A DNA stretch of 64,000 nt. It comes from Haematococcus lacustris (lineage: Eukaryota; Chlorophyta; Chlorophyceae; Chlamydomonadales; Haematococcaceae). Positions 1 through 17,578 of the stretch are shown here, piece after piece. Under the pieces are notes generated by a model. The model did no database searches, was not told the DNA's origin, and worked only from the letters and a program-made list of their open reading frames with translations. Numbering within the stretch: position 1 is the first letter of the stretch; each line of letters opens with the position of its first letter. The DNA lies in NCBI GenBank assembly GCA_030144725.1, contig JASKMD010000026.1:14857630-14921629 (forward strand). Reading direction: 5' to 3'. The position numbers were made by a program, and so were the translations under genes.

Positions 1-490
1 TGGAGCCCACATGGCACTGAGCAGGGCAGACAGCTGATTAATGCCCCAATGGCACTCCATGGTGGCATCCTGTCCCTGCACCACAAGGTGCTGATGCCCT
101 GTGCCTGCCCATTCTGAATGGAGCGCCAAGCCCGCCAAGGCTGGACAAGGCTTGGGCCAGGACAAAGGCTAGAGTACTGCTGCCCAGCTGGGCGGGTGCC
201 AGTTGTAGGCTAATGTCACCGACCATGCACCCAACAGTGGGTGAGGCGGTTTGGGGAGCCTTGCTGCTGGCCTGGTCCCATGGCGCTGTATATCGCTAGC
301 AAGCACAACAGCAACGTGCTACAGGGCAGTTCAGCCAACAGCTATGGCTTTCGTTTTGTGCAGGCCATAGACAAGACGCAGCCCACTGCAAGACTGTGGA
401 CTGATGGTGGTGGCCATGGGATGGGGCAGGAGGTTGGCAGCGTAAGGACATCTGTAAGCCTGGTGCGCTGTCATGTTACTTGTGGGATGG
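1..490 (+). repeat. Dispersed repeat of unknown class, copy 1
   Basis: This segment is homologous, in opposite orientation, to about 27450-27860 and 33580-33990 inside the beta-tubulin duplication units. Similarity is continuous over several hundred bases, with small indels. In the sense direction of this copy one frame stays open over part of the repeat in all copies (for example a conserved GRFGEPCCWPGPMAL peptide). That suggests an old coding sequence, but copies differ by frameshifts and I recognise no domain. It is probably a fragment of a mobile element cut by the window edge. Confidence 0.6.
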
Positions 491-1543
491 CCAAGGCTGC
501 ACAGCTGCTTTGTGCACTGTGGACGACCAGCAGACCTCACATTGGCACACGGAATGATGGCACGTGGAGGGGATGCAGACCCGGTGCGAGCAGTGTGGGG
601 ATGGCCATGGAGGTACCCCCTCTCCCTGCCCCTACTCTCCAAAACTGTAGCCTGCGACTGGATTTTGAGTGTGCGCGCGCTAGTTACACAGCTCGCAGCG
701 CTCGTTTACTTTACGTCATTCTGCGCTTGAGCACTTGGAGTGATGATGGAGTGATGCACGTCAAAGTCCGACGTTCTTCCGAGGTACAGCATTGCATACC
801 CGCATCCGCAGCACCACAGCAGCAGCAGACCTTTTCCGGCGTCCTTCCTTTTTAAAAGTCGGTAGGTATCTTGGAAGTAGGTCCAGCGCTGTCACGGTGT
901 CAGGGTCACGGGTAGCTGCCGGCGAGTCCTGCCCCACCCAGCTCGTGTCCTTCGCTGTGCACGGATCTCAACGCATGCTCACCTGTTGAGCGTCGGCGCG
1001 CCGTTATAACTTTGGACTCCGGCGCTGTTGGCGCAGATTCGGCAATGGCCTCCTTGACAATGATGAACCCTAGCGCAAGATTTATGCGCACGCGCCCAGC
1101 CTCCGCACGGCCCTGCGGTGCGTGGTGTCTTTCCTCGCTGCGTTTCACTGGGCCGCATCCGGCCTAGCCTTTCACGTGTTGACCTGTCGTCAGCCTGCCC
1201 GCCCGCCCGCCAATAAGGATCAGCCGACAGCGGCAGTGACGCAGCGTTTGTCCAAAGCCCAGCACACGCGGACCAGCCTTCTCGCAGCCCAGGCTTTGCT
1301 TGACGCGGCCGTCACCTCGTCAAGCTACTGAGTCACGCTCGCTTGCCCAGTCAACCCATCTGTGCCACCAGCCGCTCTTGCCGACTCCCCGCTGCTCCCA
1401 CTCTAGACTGGCAGCCTGCTGCTTTGCTGGTGGTACACCATCCTGCTTGTCCACGACCTGGCTCCCTTCCCCCCACTGACACTGCAGGCCCCTCCCGGTG
1501 CCTGGTGCTGCCAGTGCGCGCTGCGGCCGCCTCTGGCTCTGGG
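491..1543. other. Intergenic region and probable promoter/5' UTR of the next gene
   Basis: No coding exon can be supported here. The stretch immediately upstream of the ATG at 1544 is GC-rich and open in the same frame back to about 1343, but without an ATG. It is therefore read as 5' untranslated sequence and promoter of the plus-strand gene that follows. Confidence 0.35.
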
Positions 1544-4500
1544 ATGAGCCCGGTGCCACCTGAGCCCCTGCCCCGGGTACCCAGCAGCAGCCAGCCCCCT
1601 GTCCCACCGGCCTACCTCAAGTCCAGCGCCCCTCTAGGGTCAGGCTACTCCACGGCAGGCGTGGGCGGCACGGGTGGCCCCAGCAGCCCAGGTGTGTGTG
1701 TGTGTGAGTGTGTGCGGGGGGCTGCTGCTGGCGGTCTGTGCTCCTGCTGCAGGCCGAGGTGTTGTGCATGCTGCAACCACACACCTGTTGCACCTGGGCG
1801 GGCCTTGCTGCCGGCACCCCTCATGTGTTGGTTGCCATGACGCTCCACACCAGGCGCTGCACTGGGCACAGCACATAGGTGCCGCAAGGAGGGAAGGGAG
1901 GGACATTTTTTGGGGAAAGAGAAAGCGTATGCTGCCAGCCTAGATGTGGGCAACAGCTGCTACCACTTCACGTTAGTCAGCCACAAACACAACACCCAGG
2001 ACCAGCAGAGCACCTGACCTTGCTTAACATGCTGCTTGCCTGCCTGCCTGCCTGCCTCAACGGCATGACCTGCACAATGCGTGACAGCAGCGATCGGCAC
2101 TGGTGGCTCTGGCTCTCAGCCTGGGCCCGGTGGCGTGGACATGAACAAGATGCTGCTGGGTCTGCTGGCCCTGGCGGTGGCGGTGCCCTTGTACAACTGG
2201 ATCACCAAGTCCTTCATCAAGGTGCACCCTGTGTTTGACCCACCTCTCCACCCTGCATGAGCCGCTGCAGGATCTCCCATGCACAACCATGTGTATGCTG
2301 CCGAACTGGTTAATGTTGCCCGTTTCCATATGGTGTGTCGCAGCATGCCATACCTCGCATGCACAGCTTCCACATGCTGCCGAACTATTGGTTGCTGCCC
2401 TGACACACAGACGCATGTCATCCTGACTGCTGGTTCAAGTAGCCAGCTGGCCCCGCCCACTGACCATGATAGATGACAGCTCTTACACCAGGGTGGCTGC
2501 CTGCAACCTCTGCTGCCCTGACCATTGCTGCTGGCCTGCAGACTGACGTCACCACCAGCACCAGCACCAGCACCACAGGAGCCGTGGGCAGTGTGGGCAC
2601 TGTGGGTGCAGTGGACCGTACCGTGGTGGTGGTAGAGGACCGGGTGAAGACGGGCGTGCCAGGTGAGGCCAGCAGCTCTCAGGGTTGCCAGGTGCAGGTG
2701 AGGCCAGCAGCAGCAGCCAGGTCTGCCTAGTGCAGGCAGGGCAGGAGGGGTGGGTGTGGGTGGTCAGACACACCTGCCTTGTGGTAGGCGCCGTGACGTC
2801 ACCCCTGCTGGTATGTTGCCCGCCCCTCAGCTCCACGACACCCCTGAGTCCCTGCCAGCCAGCCCTGCGGCCGCTCTGTGGCCTGCGCCCAGCCTAGCCT
2901 AGCAGCTGCCGGCTGCCTGGCCCTGCAGGCACTGCCACGGCCACCAGCGGGCACAGCTCCAGCCACTCGGCCAGCCACGCCAAGGCTGACCTGACAGCCA
3001 AGGGCAAGCACGCAGTGGACCATGGCAAGACCGTGGCTGGCAATGCTGGTGAGCAGGGCTGGGCAAGGGGTAGGGGCTGATCCCCTGGGTGCGGGGGCTG
3101 AAGCAGCACGTCCAGCCTGACAAGCAAACAACCACCCAGCCACCCGCTGGTCAACAGGTCGTTCCTGCAAAGCAGGGAGCAGAGTGCTTGCAGATGCCTG
3201 CAGTGTCGGCAGTGCCAGCGGTGTGTGGGGCCAATGGCGCCCTGCAGCACCCAGCCAGGGGTCTTGCGGGATGGTGCTGTCTCAAATGTGGGCGTCTTCT
3301 GAGATGGCTGCCTGCAGCGTTGCCCCACCTGCTGTGCTCTTGTTTCTGTGAGCTGCACAGCCAGGACAACATGAGGCCTGTCTGCTCGCAGGACTGACCG
3401 CCCAAGTGGAGCTGGGCAAGGCTGGCAGAGCGGTGCGTGGTGGCATAGTGCATAACCATGCCTGCGTGTTTGAGTAGTTGGCTGAGAGAGGAGCATAAAG
3501 GGGCGGCATGGCTCACCTGCAGCTGTGGGCCGGCCTGCTTGAGTGGGCCTGCGGGGTGATTGTCTCATACGAGAGGTCCCAGCCAACTCTGGCAAGCACC
3601 CAGGCAAGCCAGCAAGCTAGGATTCTGCCATGGGAGATTCCCCTGACCAGCATTGAGTTCGTGGCTTGCTTGACGCTTGGCGAGTGCGTCGCGCGGCAGG
3701 GGCTTGGTAGGCGCTTGGTCGTGCTGCCTCAAGGCTGGTCCCCTGTGTTTGCCCTGCTGCAGGTGCAGCACAAGGCGGAGGACGTGAAGGATGCGGTGGA
3801 CATCAACACCCACAACCTTGGTCACAAGGCTGAGCGGGGTCTGGCTAATGCCAAGAAGGAGGTGTGTAGTGACAGCCCGGGTGGCCAAGGGGCCTGGTGG
3901 GGCGAGGGGCGCTGGAAGTCAAGGGCATGGGTGTCTGGTGCAAGCCTGTGCTGTTGCTGGCCCCTCACCCGACCTCGCCAGATGAAGCACATGGCTGTTT
4001 TTGCTGTCCCCCTGACGCTGACCAGATCAAGCACGTGGCTGAGGACACCAAGCATGCATTGGTGGATGGCATCGTCAGTGCCGAGCACAAGGCGCATGAG
4101 GCCAAGGTCAAGAGCGGCCGCGCTGTGCACAGAGCTGCAGAGAAGGTAGGCCAGGGCCGGAGCCAGGGCGTGGGCCAGGGCTAGGGTCAGGGCTGGGGGC
4201 AGGGGCACAGATGAGAGGTTTATGGCATGTGCTCAGCTTTGCTAGCACTGGCAAGATCCCCAGGCAGGTCAGGGTGGGCACAAGGGTGTGATGGAGAGGG
4301 AAATGAAACCTGGGTGTAACCTTGCTGTGATGTTCGACCTGGACGCAGATTGGCGACACCCTGCACGACACCGAGGTTGTTGCCGTGAAGGCCAGCCGCA
4401 ACGTGCTGGACAACATCAAGGGCGCTGCCACCAGCGTGGGCCGCAAGATGCACCTGGTTGCTGATTCCACTGAGAGTGAGTGTGAGGCCATGTGTGAGCA

Positions 4501-5838
4501 GGGTGAGACGACGGTGAAGTAGATGCAGTATGCTGCAGGCTGGTGTGATGGCAAGGCCAATGTTGTGCCAGGGCATGTAGGGCGGGCTGAGAGCTGGGAG
4601 TTATGCTTGTGAGGTGGAGGTGGTAGGCAGCAGCTGGGTAAGATGAGTCGGATTGAGGCGTGTTAGACGTGGTGGCTCAGTTGTGTTGTCCTGTGTTGAA
4701 TGCAGAGGGAGTGCGCAACACTTTGGACAAGACAGGCCGGGGCGTGGACCATGCCAGCGTGACCAAGACCACCGTGGTCACCACAACCACAGTGGACACT
4801 GACCGCAGGTGCGTGGGCCCAGCAGGCATGGTGTGCAGGCATGGTGTGCAGGCAGGCAGCAGTTGATCAGTGATTTGTGAGGGTGAGGGGTAGCAGGGGG
4901 TGCTGCTGGCCAGCATGAGCAGCAAGCACCACATCTCACGGTGGAGCTCCCTCTCTTACCTGCCTGCCTAGTTGCGTGTGGCTGACAGGCCGATGCTCTG
5001 ATTTGGCTGCCAGGAAGTGTGGGCATTCTGCCTGCCTGCCTGCCCGTTTGTTGACGCGCTTGTGGACCTGTTCAACTGAGCTGTGAGTGGGGCATGTGGC
5101 TGCAGGGCGGCCTACTACACTGCTGGCGGTGTGGCCATGGGTGCTGGTGTGCTGGCAGCGCTGTACTACTGGGACCGCAAGGGTGGGGACCTGAAGGGCA
5201 AGGTGAGGCATGCTGCTGCTGCTGCTGCTGCTGGTGGGGGCTGCTGGTTGACCATGCTGGTTGACCATGGGTGCTAATAGTATTGCGCAGGAGTCAGCGG
5301 CACAGCAGCTTCAGGGTGGGGCTGGTGACGGCGGGGGTTAGCAGCTAGTGGCTGTCTGGCCAGCCTGTAGGCAGCTGGCAGCTGCGGCGGGAGTGGTGGT
5401 CTTGAGCAATGCTGGTGGCAATGACAGGCTCACACAGCACCGTGTGACTGGCAGTGCGGCAGCAGGGCTACAGGGTCACTGTGGGTGCAGACAATGGTGG
5501 CTCTGGCGTGATTGTCTGCCCCACAATGTACGGCAGAGCACTGCCCCGGTCAACACCCCTTGGCCTTGTAGCTAATGGGTGACTGAGCAGGCAGAGGCAA
5601 GGCTGGAGAGTGTAGCTGTTTGACGGGCTGCAGCTCGTTTGAAGGGATGGTCACATGCTCTGCTTCGCTGTGGTCTGCCTGGTTGCAGATGATGAAGCTT
5701 CAGCACAGGACAGCTGAGGCAGTTGACCATGCTGCTGTCAAGGCAAAGGGAGCTTTGGCCCGCACTGCTCAGGAACCTTCTGGACCAAATGCGATCAAGG
5801 CTACCACCACAACCTCCACAACTACCACTGCGCGCTGA
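1544..5838 (+). CDS. Novel amphipathic, LEA-like protein with two membrane segments (11 exons)
   Basis: Exons joined in consistent phase: 1544-1691, 2091-2221, 2542-2662, 2929-3048, 3392-3432, 3763-3861, 4026-4145, 4349-4475, 4706-4808, 5106-5202, 5689-5838, giving about 417 residues. The N-terminus is Pro/Ser/Gly-rich. A hydrophobic helix follows (MNKMLLGLLALAVAVPLY). The middle is Lys/Ala/His/Glu-rich and amphipathic with loose repeats (KHAVDHGKTVAG, HKAEDVKDAVD, IKHVAEDTKHALVDG, GVDHASVTK). A second hydrophobic segment (GGVAMGAGVLAALYYW) precedes a basic, Thr-rich tail. The charged repeats recall LEA-type or apolipoprotein-like sequences, but I recognise no named family. A membrane-anchored coat or stress role is only inference. 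An alternative last exon beginning at 5291 would end at the TAG at 5339-5341. Start chosen as the first ATG in an open exon. Confidence 0.72.
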
Positions 5839-6850
5839 ATCAGCAACCTCTAGCCTAGCAGTGATGTTGCAGCCCGCAGCGCGTGCAGTGCAGCCGTAAC
5901 TGCCTTGCACCATGACATCACAAACTGGTGATGTGCCTCGGTTGAGACGTTGATCGTAATAGATTGTACATACTTGTTGATACTGTGATTAGTTCAAAAA
6001 GACACTTAACAGCACACGGTACACTGATGACTGATGTGCGTGGCCGACTGAGATGCTTCAGCTATCATGTAATCATTATAAGAGAACGAGATCTTCACTA
6101 CAGACAAGTGGCCTGGTCGGAAAGGGCCATGTTTTGATGGTTGTGCATGGAACAGTGCAGGGCAGCATCCAGCTCCCTTCATTGCCGAAACAATTACACT
6201 TGTGCAACAGTGGGCATCGTCGTCTGCTGCATCGTCGACTGCATCCGCCTACGCGCGTTTGATGAGTGTGGCGGATTCATCAGGGGCGGGCACTAGTCAC
6301 ACACTGACAAACATGTCTGCAGACGACGTCTTGTCACAGCCCTAACGCCAGGTGCTTTTGAATGCTGTGGCTGAGGGAATGGTGGGCGCAACGCGCCGGG
6401 TGAACATGGACTCGCGACATCAAAAGCGGCTCTTCCCTCATGGCAACTGAAGCCAAGGCCAGGCAGCAGCTAAAAGAAAATAAAAGCAGCCTTATTGCAC
6501 GTGCACGCTGTGCCAAGTCCAGGCAGCAGGTGCATCCGGCTACAACGTACCATTGGAGCAGTGATGCACAGGCTCGCAAGCAGCCGACATAGGTAATTAA
6601 GGCTTTTCAGGCGTTCTGCCGCTGGCTTTGATGAGTAGCTTGGTGGTCGAGGAACAGCACGTGCCAAAAGGGATGGGCTCCAGGCAATACCATAATCCAT
6701 GTTGATCTTGGGAATTCAAAACGGATCTCATTCATTACTAGGCAGATCTACCACAGGCTTCGTCTCGCTCGCTTCCTTCACAAACCGCTGACGATTCTCA
6801 GGCGCCCAAAAGCGAGCCTGCACGGTAAATGTGCACGGCACACGCAAGCA
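5839..6850. other. Intergenic region between convergent genes
   Basis: Downstream of the amphipathic-protein gene and of the minus-strand TPR gene. A TGTAA (the usual volvocalean polyadenylation signal, by family knowledge) occurs near 6066. I see no convincing exon; the short open frames are on both strands and lack recognisable motifs. Confidence 0.4.
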
Positions 6851-6856
6851 GTGCTC

Positions 6857-9343
6857 TCATGCCACTGTTAGAAAAGGCCCCCACGCAACCGGGTCAACGT
6901 GGGGTTGGCAGCACCACTGTTCCTTGGACAGGTTTGCAAGGTGACATCGCAACAAACACGCGCCCATCTTGACCATGCCAGCTGTGCCCATACTGCCTCC
7001 GTAGCCATACCTGGATGAACATGCGATCAGCGTCTGCGCGCCTGCCCTTGTCCCGCAGCAGCACGCCCTTGGCAAGGTAGCCTCGGAAATCCTCAGGAAA
7101 ACGTGCTATGACAGCGTCGTATCTGCAAACGCACACCAGCTGTGCGCCTTGCTATGTGGTGTAGCTCAAGGCCCAACAACAGCAAGCCAGGTAGAATGTC
7201 AGGAAGCGGACATGGCACCCTACAGTTGTGGACACCACTTCGGTCGTATGCATTTGACCCTGATACATACCTAGCCATGCATGACAACTGACAAAGAAAC
7301 ATTGTAGCAATGGCAGAAGCGAGGCTGCAGGGTTATCGTTACCGAAGATTGCAGCGGCAGCAGGGGAAACAAGGGGGCAGAGGAAAGGGTAGGGGGCAGG
7401 GGGCAGGGGCAGGGGCTGCTCGTGGCTGCTCAGTCAGCAGCAGTACAGGTAGACCGCAAGCACCCGTCAGCTCACGTTGCCAGGGCGTCACTTTCATGGC
7501 CACGCCATTGGCTGTACGTCTTGGCCAGCAGCAGCTCCACTGACACTGGTTCAAGAGGCCGGATAGCAGCAGACCCTGTGCTGCTGCCGCTGCTGCTGCC
7601 TAGCCCACTACTGCTGGTGGTGGCGGCCTGTGGCTGTGGAGGGGGTCCAGCCTGGAGCTGGCTAGGCAGGGAGGCTTGCAGCGCAGCCGCCGCCAGGGCG
7701 TCTGTTGCTTGCTCCGCCTCGCCTCCAACCCCTGCTTGCCCGGTTCCACTGCCTGACTGCTGTCCAGCGCCAGCTGCAGCCAAGACCGAGTTGCCAGACG
7801 TAGGAGGAGGGGCAGGCTGTGTTGACGCTGGTACTGTGTCCAGGTCTGATGTGTCTGACCCGGCTGCTGGTGCAGGCAGTGTGGCAGGGACAGGGGTGCC
7901 TGCTGCTGCCAGGGCCCCTGGTGAGATGCCTGGGCCCTCAGTGCCGGCTGCAGGGGAGCTTGGCAGAGGGGAGATGGCCTGCTCCCGCGCCTCCACTGCC
8001 AGCACCCCTAGGGAGGACAGGGGCGGGGCACGCTGCCGCAGCCCCAGCAGGTAGGACACGGCCTTGGCCTGCTGCCCGTTGCCGATGTACGCGTCCACCA
8101 GGCCGGTGGCAATCTGCAGGTCGTCTGGCCTCAAGCTGTCCGCACGCTCAAAGGCGCTCACCGCTCGCTTGGATTGCTCGCCCAGCAGCGTGGTCTCACC
8201 CAACAGCTGCACAGTGACACGGAATACATGTACATGCTCACAACTCCGGCCCATGCAGTGGGTTGAGCATGGTCACCTGATGCAACCACCACCAGCATGT
8301 GCAGCTATGCTGGTCACGGGGGAGTGGTTTGTGGTTTGTCTGCAACAGAATAGCTAAGGCAAAGGCAACATGTAACATTCCATGGCAGCAGAGAGCGGCT
8401 GCGGCGCATGACTGCACAGGTGGCGACAGCAGGCAGCCTTAGTGCTGCTGATTGCAGGTCAGCTGGCACCTACCCGCCAGGCATCCGCACTGCTAGGTTG
8501 TCGAGCGACCAGTTTGTCCAGTAGCTCCGCAGCCTTATCGTATTGGAGCAGCTGTGCGTAGGACAGTGCCAAGCCTTGAATGGCTGTGGGGTCATTGGGG
8601 GACTGATCCAGTGTTTGCTGCAGTGCTGCCATGCGCCCACGGATCAGCCCTTCTTCGACTGTGTCAGGGGCCAGCTGTGTGGGCCTCACACCCTTGAACC
8701 GGTTGTTGGGCAAGAAATCCCCGCCCGCCACCAGGACAAAGACTAGGCCAAACACTACGGCACCAGCAGCCACACTCAACTGATTGGGCCCAAACTGCGC
8801 ATTCTTCAGAGCAGGGTCGCTGACATCTGAGTTAAGCTGGGTTAGGAGAGTGTCTGATAGAGACGGAGGGTTGGCATAGATGTTTGTGCCTGGCACGTCG
8901 GCGTCAAAAGCTGCCACATTCTGAGCGCCTGCTGCTTGACTGCCCGGCGTTGCACGCAATGCCTTGGCTTGGGCTTTCAAAGCCTCCAGCCTCTGGCTAA
9001 ACTCAGCATCCTCTTCGTCCTGACCAGGCTTGGTGGCAGCGGCGTTGCTTTGGAACACAGGCTGGGCTTGCTCAGATGGCTGCAAGCTGGGTTGCGACTG
9101 GCGCCTGGCCCTTCGCCTTTTTGCCGGTGCGTCAAGCTCATTGTCATCTCCTGTGTTCTGCTTGCTGTCGACGTTTCCGAACCCTTTGCTGCGCAATGAT
9201 GCTTGAGACACAGCGAAGCGGCGCCCTGGCAAAGTCAGGGGCGGGCGTGATACCGGCTGCAGCAGCAGGTGGGCACAGCTGTGACCTGCAACTACTGACA
9301 TCGCGCCGATGGTACAAAGGTCTTGTCGTGTCTCTTGCACCAT
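6857..9343 (-). CDS. Plastid-type TPR membrane protein (chloroplast lumen common family-like)
   Basis: Exons 9343-8474, 8206-7476 and 7122-7011 join in phase; a last exon between about 6930 and 6857 is likely but its acceptor is unclear. The first 50 or so residues are Ser/Arg/Ala-rich and look like a transit peptide; translation may begin at the ATG at 9343 or at 9301. A basic segment (PAKRRRARRQ), a coiled-coil-like Ala/Lys stretch and one hydrophobic helix (VAAGAVVFGLVFVLVAGG) follow. Then come TPR-type helices: EEGLIRGRMAALQQTL, YDKAAELLDKL, LLGEQSKRAVSAFERA, YDAVIARFPEDFRGYLAKG. An unusually long Pro/Ala/Ser/Gly insert (about 130 residues) splits the TPR domain. Motif order matches plant chloroplast-lumen TPR proteins as I remember them. 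Function in those is not firmly known. Confidence 0.72.
8205..8405 (+). repeat. Intron of the TPR gene, copied in inverted orientation at 10.07 kb
   Basis: This stretch covers the 3' part of the TPR-gene intron and the first bases of its second exon. It is clearly similar in reverse complement to 10070-10275. Shared blocks include the sequence around ATGGAATGTTACATGT, CATAGCTGCACATGCTG and GAGCATGTACATGT. Confidence 0.6.
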
Positions 9344-10690
9344 GCAATCCTAAGAAGATTGCATGGTGATGTGAACATCTTGCAGCGCACATTCTGCTCG
9401 TTCCTTCCTCGCCTGCTATCCAGACATCCGAGACTGATAGAATAGCATATATGACGCAATGCTGAGTGGTGGTTATTTTGCGTGGGTCGGCCGTCCGGGT
9501 CGGCGCAGCACTCATGAGTGGGGCTCATCTGTGGTGTTTTGCTGTTAATTCTCAGCAAGCAGGGTCAGCGGGCCGGCCCCACGCTGCATGTCTCACACGG
9601 TGTCGATGTCAAGTCTGTTGTATTGCCCCATTGCTTACAGCTTACCTCCCCGCCCTCCTCCCCTTCATGTTGCTTCCCCTGCCTGGCTGCTTCTATGTCC
9701 TGGACCTGGGGCCGCTGGCTGGGCCGCCTGGCTGCTGAAAGGCTGCTGAGCCTAGCATGTGACCCTTGGTGCTCATCAGTGCAGGGCACCACACTGGCAT
9801 TGCCGTGGTGTTGAAGGTGTCAAGGCCGACGGGAGAGGGGCTGGGTAATATGGGGTCTGGATCGCGGTCACCCTCCCCGGGTGTGACATGGGCGTAGCCA
9901 CGGAGGAAGGGTGCGTGGTAGGTTGTCCTCCTCCTCAGCCCATAGGTTGACAAGTGCCAACAAAAAGGTAGAGTCAGGTCCCATGCACATGCCATGGGCA
10001 CAGATAGCCGCAACAACCGGGACATCATAACAACTGTGCGCTAGTGAACAGGGTTAGGCCCTGCTTTGAGAGCCGCTCTCTGCTGCCATGGAATGTTACA
10101 TGTACTTTCTGTACTAGCTAATCAATTGCACCCACACCGCAAATCTCTCCCTCGACACCAGCATAGCTGCACATGCTGCTGGTGGTTGCAACAGGTGACC
10201 ATGCTGCTCAACCACCGCATGCCCCCCAATTTGTGAGCATGTACATGTGTTCAGCGTCGTTGTGCAGCTGCTGGGTGCATCTGCGGGGCAGGCCGCAGGA
10301 CTCATACAGCCAAGCAGGTCACGGCATGGCTCCTCTCTTGCACTCCTGCCAATTGCACCCGTCACAGCTACGTCTCCAGCGCAGCCCAGCCCAGCCAAGC
10401 AACCTAATGCCTTATGACTATGATGTTATGATTCAAACCAGACAGCCCAATCAAACAAAGTGTGAGGAGCATGTGAGGAGGGTTAGGGGGGTGGGGTGCA
10501 CATGCTGAGCAAGATTATTGGGCATGGGATTGTTCAAGGTTTGATTCCAATCGGACTGACCCTGCAGTAGAGGGCCACAAGGGGCAGCCAGGCCAGGCCA
10601 GCAGTGCCTGTCTTCATGCTGCCACTGCCCCACCCGCCCCCCTTCCAAAACTCAAACCACAAACCTCACACTCCTCACACAAATGTGACT
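9344..10690. other. Intergenic region holding an inverted copy of TPR-gene sequence
   Basis: Apart from 10070-10275 (inverted copy of the TPR-gene intron plus the start of its exon 2), I see no supported gene. About 200 bp directly upstream of 9343 should contain the TPR-gene promoter. Confidence 0.4.
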
Positions 10691-11592
10691 TAGCAGCCGA
10701 GTGACCCTGCCCTCAGGCATGCGGGCTGAAGGCGCAGAGCGCCCTCCCCTGCTGCCCCATGCTGCCTACTTGCATCCCACCCGCCTCCTACACCCTCGGA
10801 ACCACCTACTAGCAGCCATCCAGCCCGCCATCTCAGAGACATGCACTGCCACAAGCTGCCACAGCTTAAACCTAGGCACCCACTGCTGAGCATGACGGCC
10901 AGGCGGCGCGATGTTCGGATTCATGCCAAGCCCATGCCATGCCATGCGTGGCTAAGAGCCTGCACCAGTGCATGGATCTCAGCCCAGCCAGCCCGCCCAG
11001 TGGTCCCCTCTTACCCTAGTGTAGGGTCCACTCCAACCCCACCCCCTAAACCACCACACTTCAGGGACCCCTGTCGCTGCCAGCGACCCATATTGCATGT
11101 GTCCCCAAGCAGCCGTGCCTACCCCAGCACTGGTGCGCCTGCCCTGACCCTGCACCAAGCAGCCACCAACAGGCAGCCAGCCAGCCTACCCAGCCAGGCA
11201 GCCAAGCAGCCAAGCAGCCAGCCGGACCCAGACCCAGTCAGCCAGGCAGCCAGCCAGTCAGTCAGCTGGGCAGCCGACACCAGCGACAGACAGCGTGTCA
11301 GTACAAGGGGACCGCCTCAGGGGCACCCCACAAGCAACGCTCTGGGTCAGAGCACCCAGGTGGGCAGCCGCCCTAGGCCTCCAGCTGCCCCCTCCCCACC
11401 CCCAGTTATTGCTACTGCATGCCTCATGCCCCCATGCAGCGCCCCACCTGCCTGGCTCGCCCCTGGCTCCCGGATGCATTCACTAGCCTTCCACAAACAT
11501 CCCACCACATCCCACCATGTAACCTCCCGCCTGGCTGTGCACCTGACTTGCTTATGAGGCTGCTCAACTGCCTTAACCAACACGCAGCGGCG
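10691..11592. other. Probable 3' flank of the RWP-RK gene
   Basis: GC-rich, Pro/Ser/Ala-coding in several frames on both strands, without a recognisable domain. A 238-codon plus-strand frame at 10841-11557 is treated as a composition artefact. The region lies directly downstream of the RWP-RK stop codon and most simply holds its 3' UTR. Confidence 0.4.
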
Positions 11593-17031
<5,439 letters not shown>

Positions 17032-17578
17032 GGGTGCACCTTGGGGCTGTGTTCAGGGGCATCCGAAGCGGCAGTTGCCATCACTAGCGTCAGCGATCAC
17101 GCCATGGATGCGCTCCGCCGGGTTCATGGGCGTGTGCGGTGACTCCGCGCGACCTCTTTGCCTTCTATTCGCCTGGAGCGTGGCAGGCAGCGTGCGGTCA
17201 CTTGAGCAAAGGTGGCGGTTCAGAATCCGGACCAGACAACACGAGCTTGGACAGCGCAAGGCCGCTGTCACGCTGCGGTGGAGTATATGCGACACATCAC
17301 TAGACCACGGACCAAGGGCGAGAAGACAGAGAGGCATGGAGACTCACCAGTAGCGATCCACTGGCTGACAAAGATGCTGCTAACGGTTGCACGCGGTGCA
17401 CAACTAAGTTACCCGGTGCTGTTTCCCCCTCCGCTGCCTGGCGCCCTGGTTGTCGCAGTTGTTACAGGATGCTGCAGGATGGCGCGGAGCTACGGGTTTA
17501 CCAAAAATGCTGCGAAGTGCGGACAGGTTCTAATCCCCCTCATGCTACACCAAAATAAAGCACGAGCTGTAAAACAAC
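17032..17578. other. Upstream region of the RWP-RK gene
   Basis: No supported gene. It probably contains the RWP-RK promoter and 5' UTR. A 137-codon plus-strand frame at 17212-17625 runs into the neighbouring Fanzor element end and has no recognisable motif. Confidence 0.35.

Noticed and set aside
10841..11557. 238-codon plus-strand frame
   Set aside because: Pro/Ser/Ala/His low complexity, no motif, lies in the 3' flank of the minus-strand RWP-RK gene, with open frames on the other strand too.
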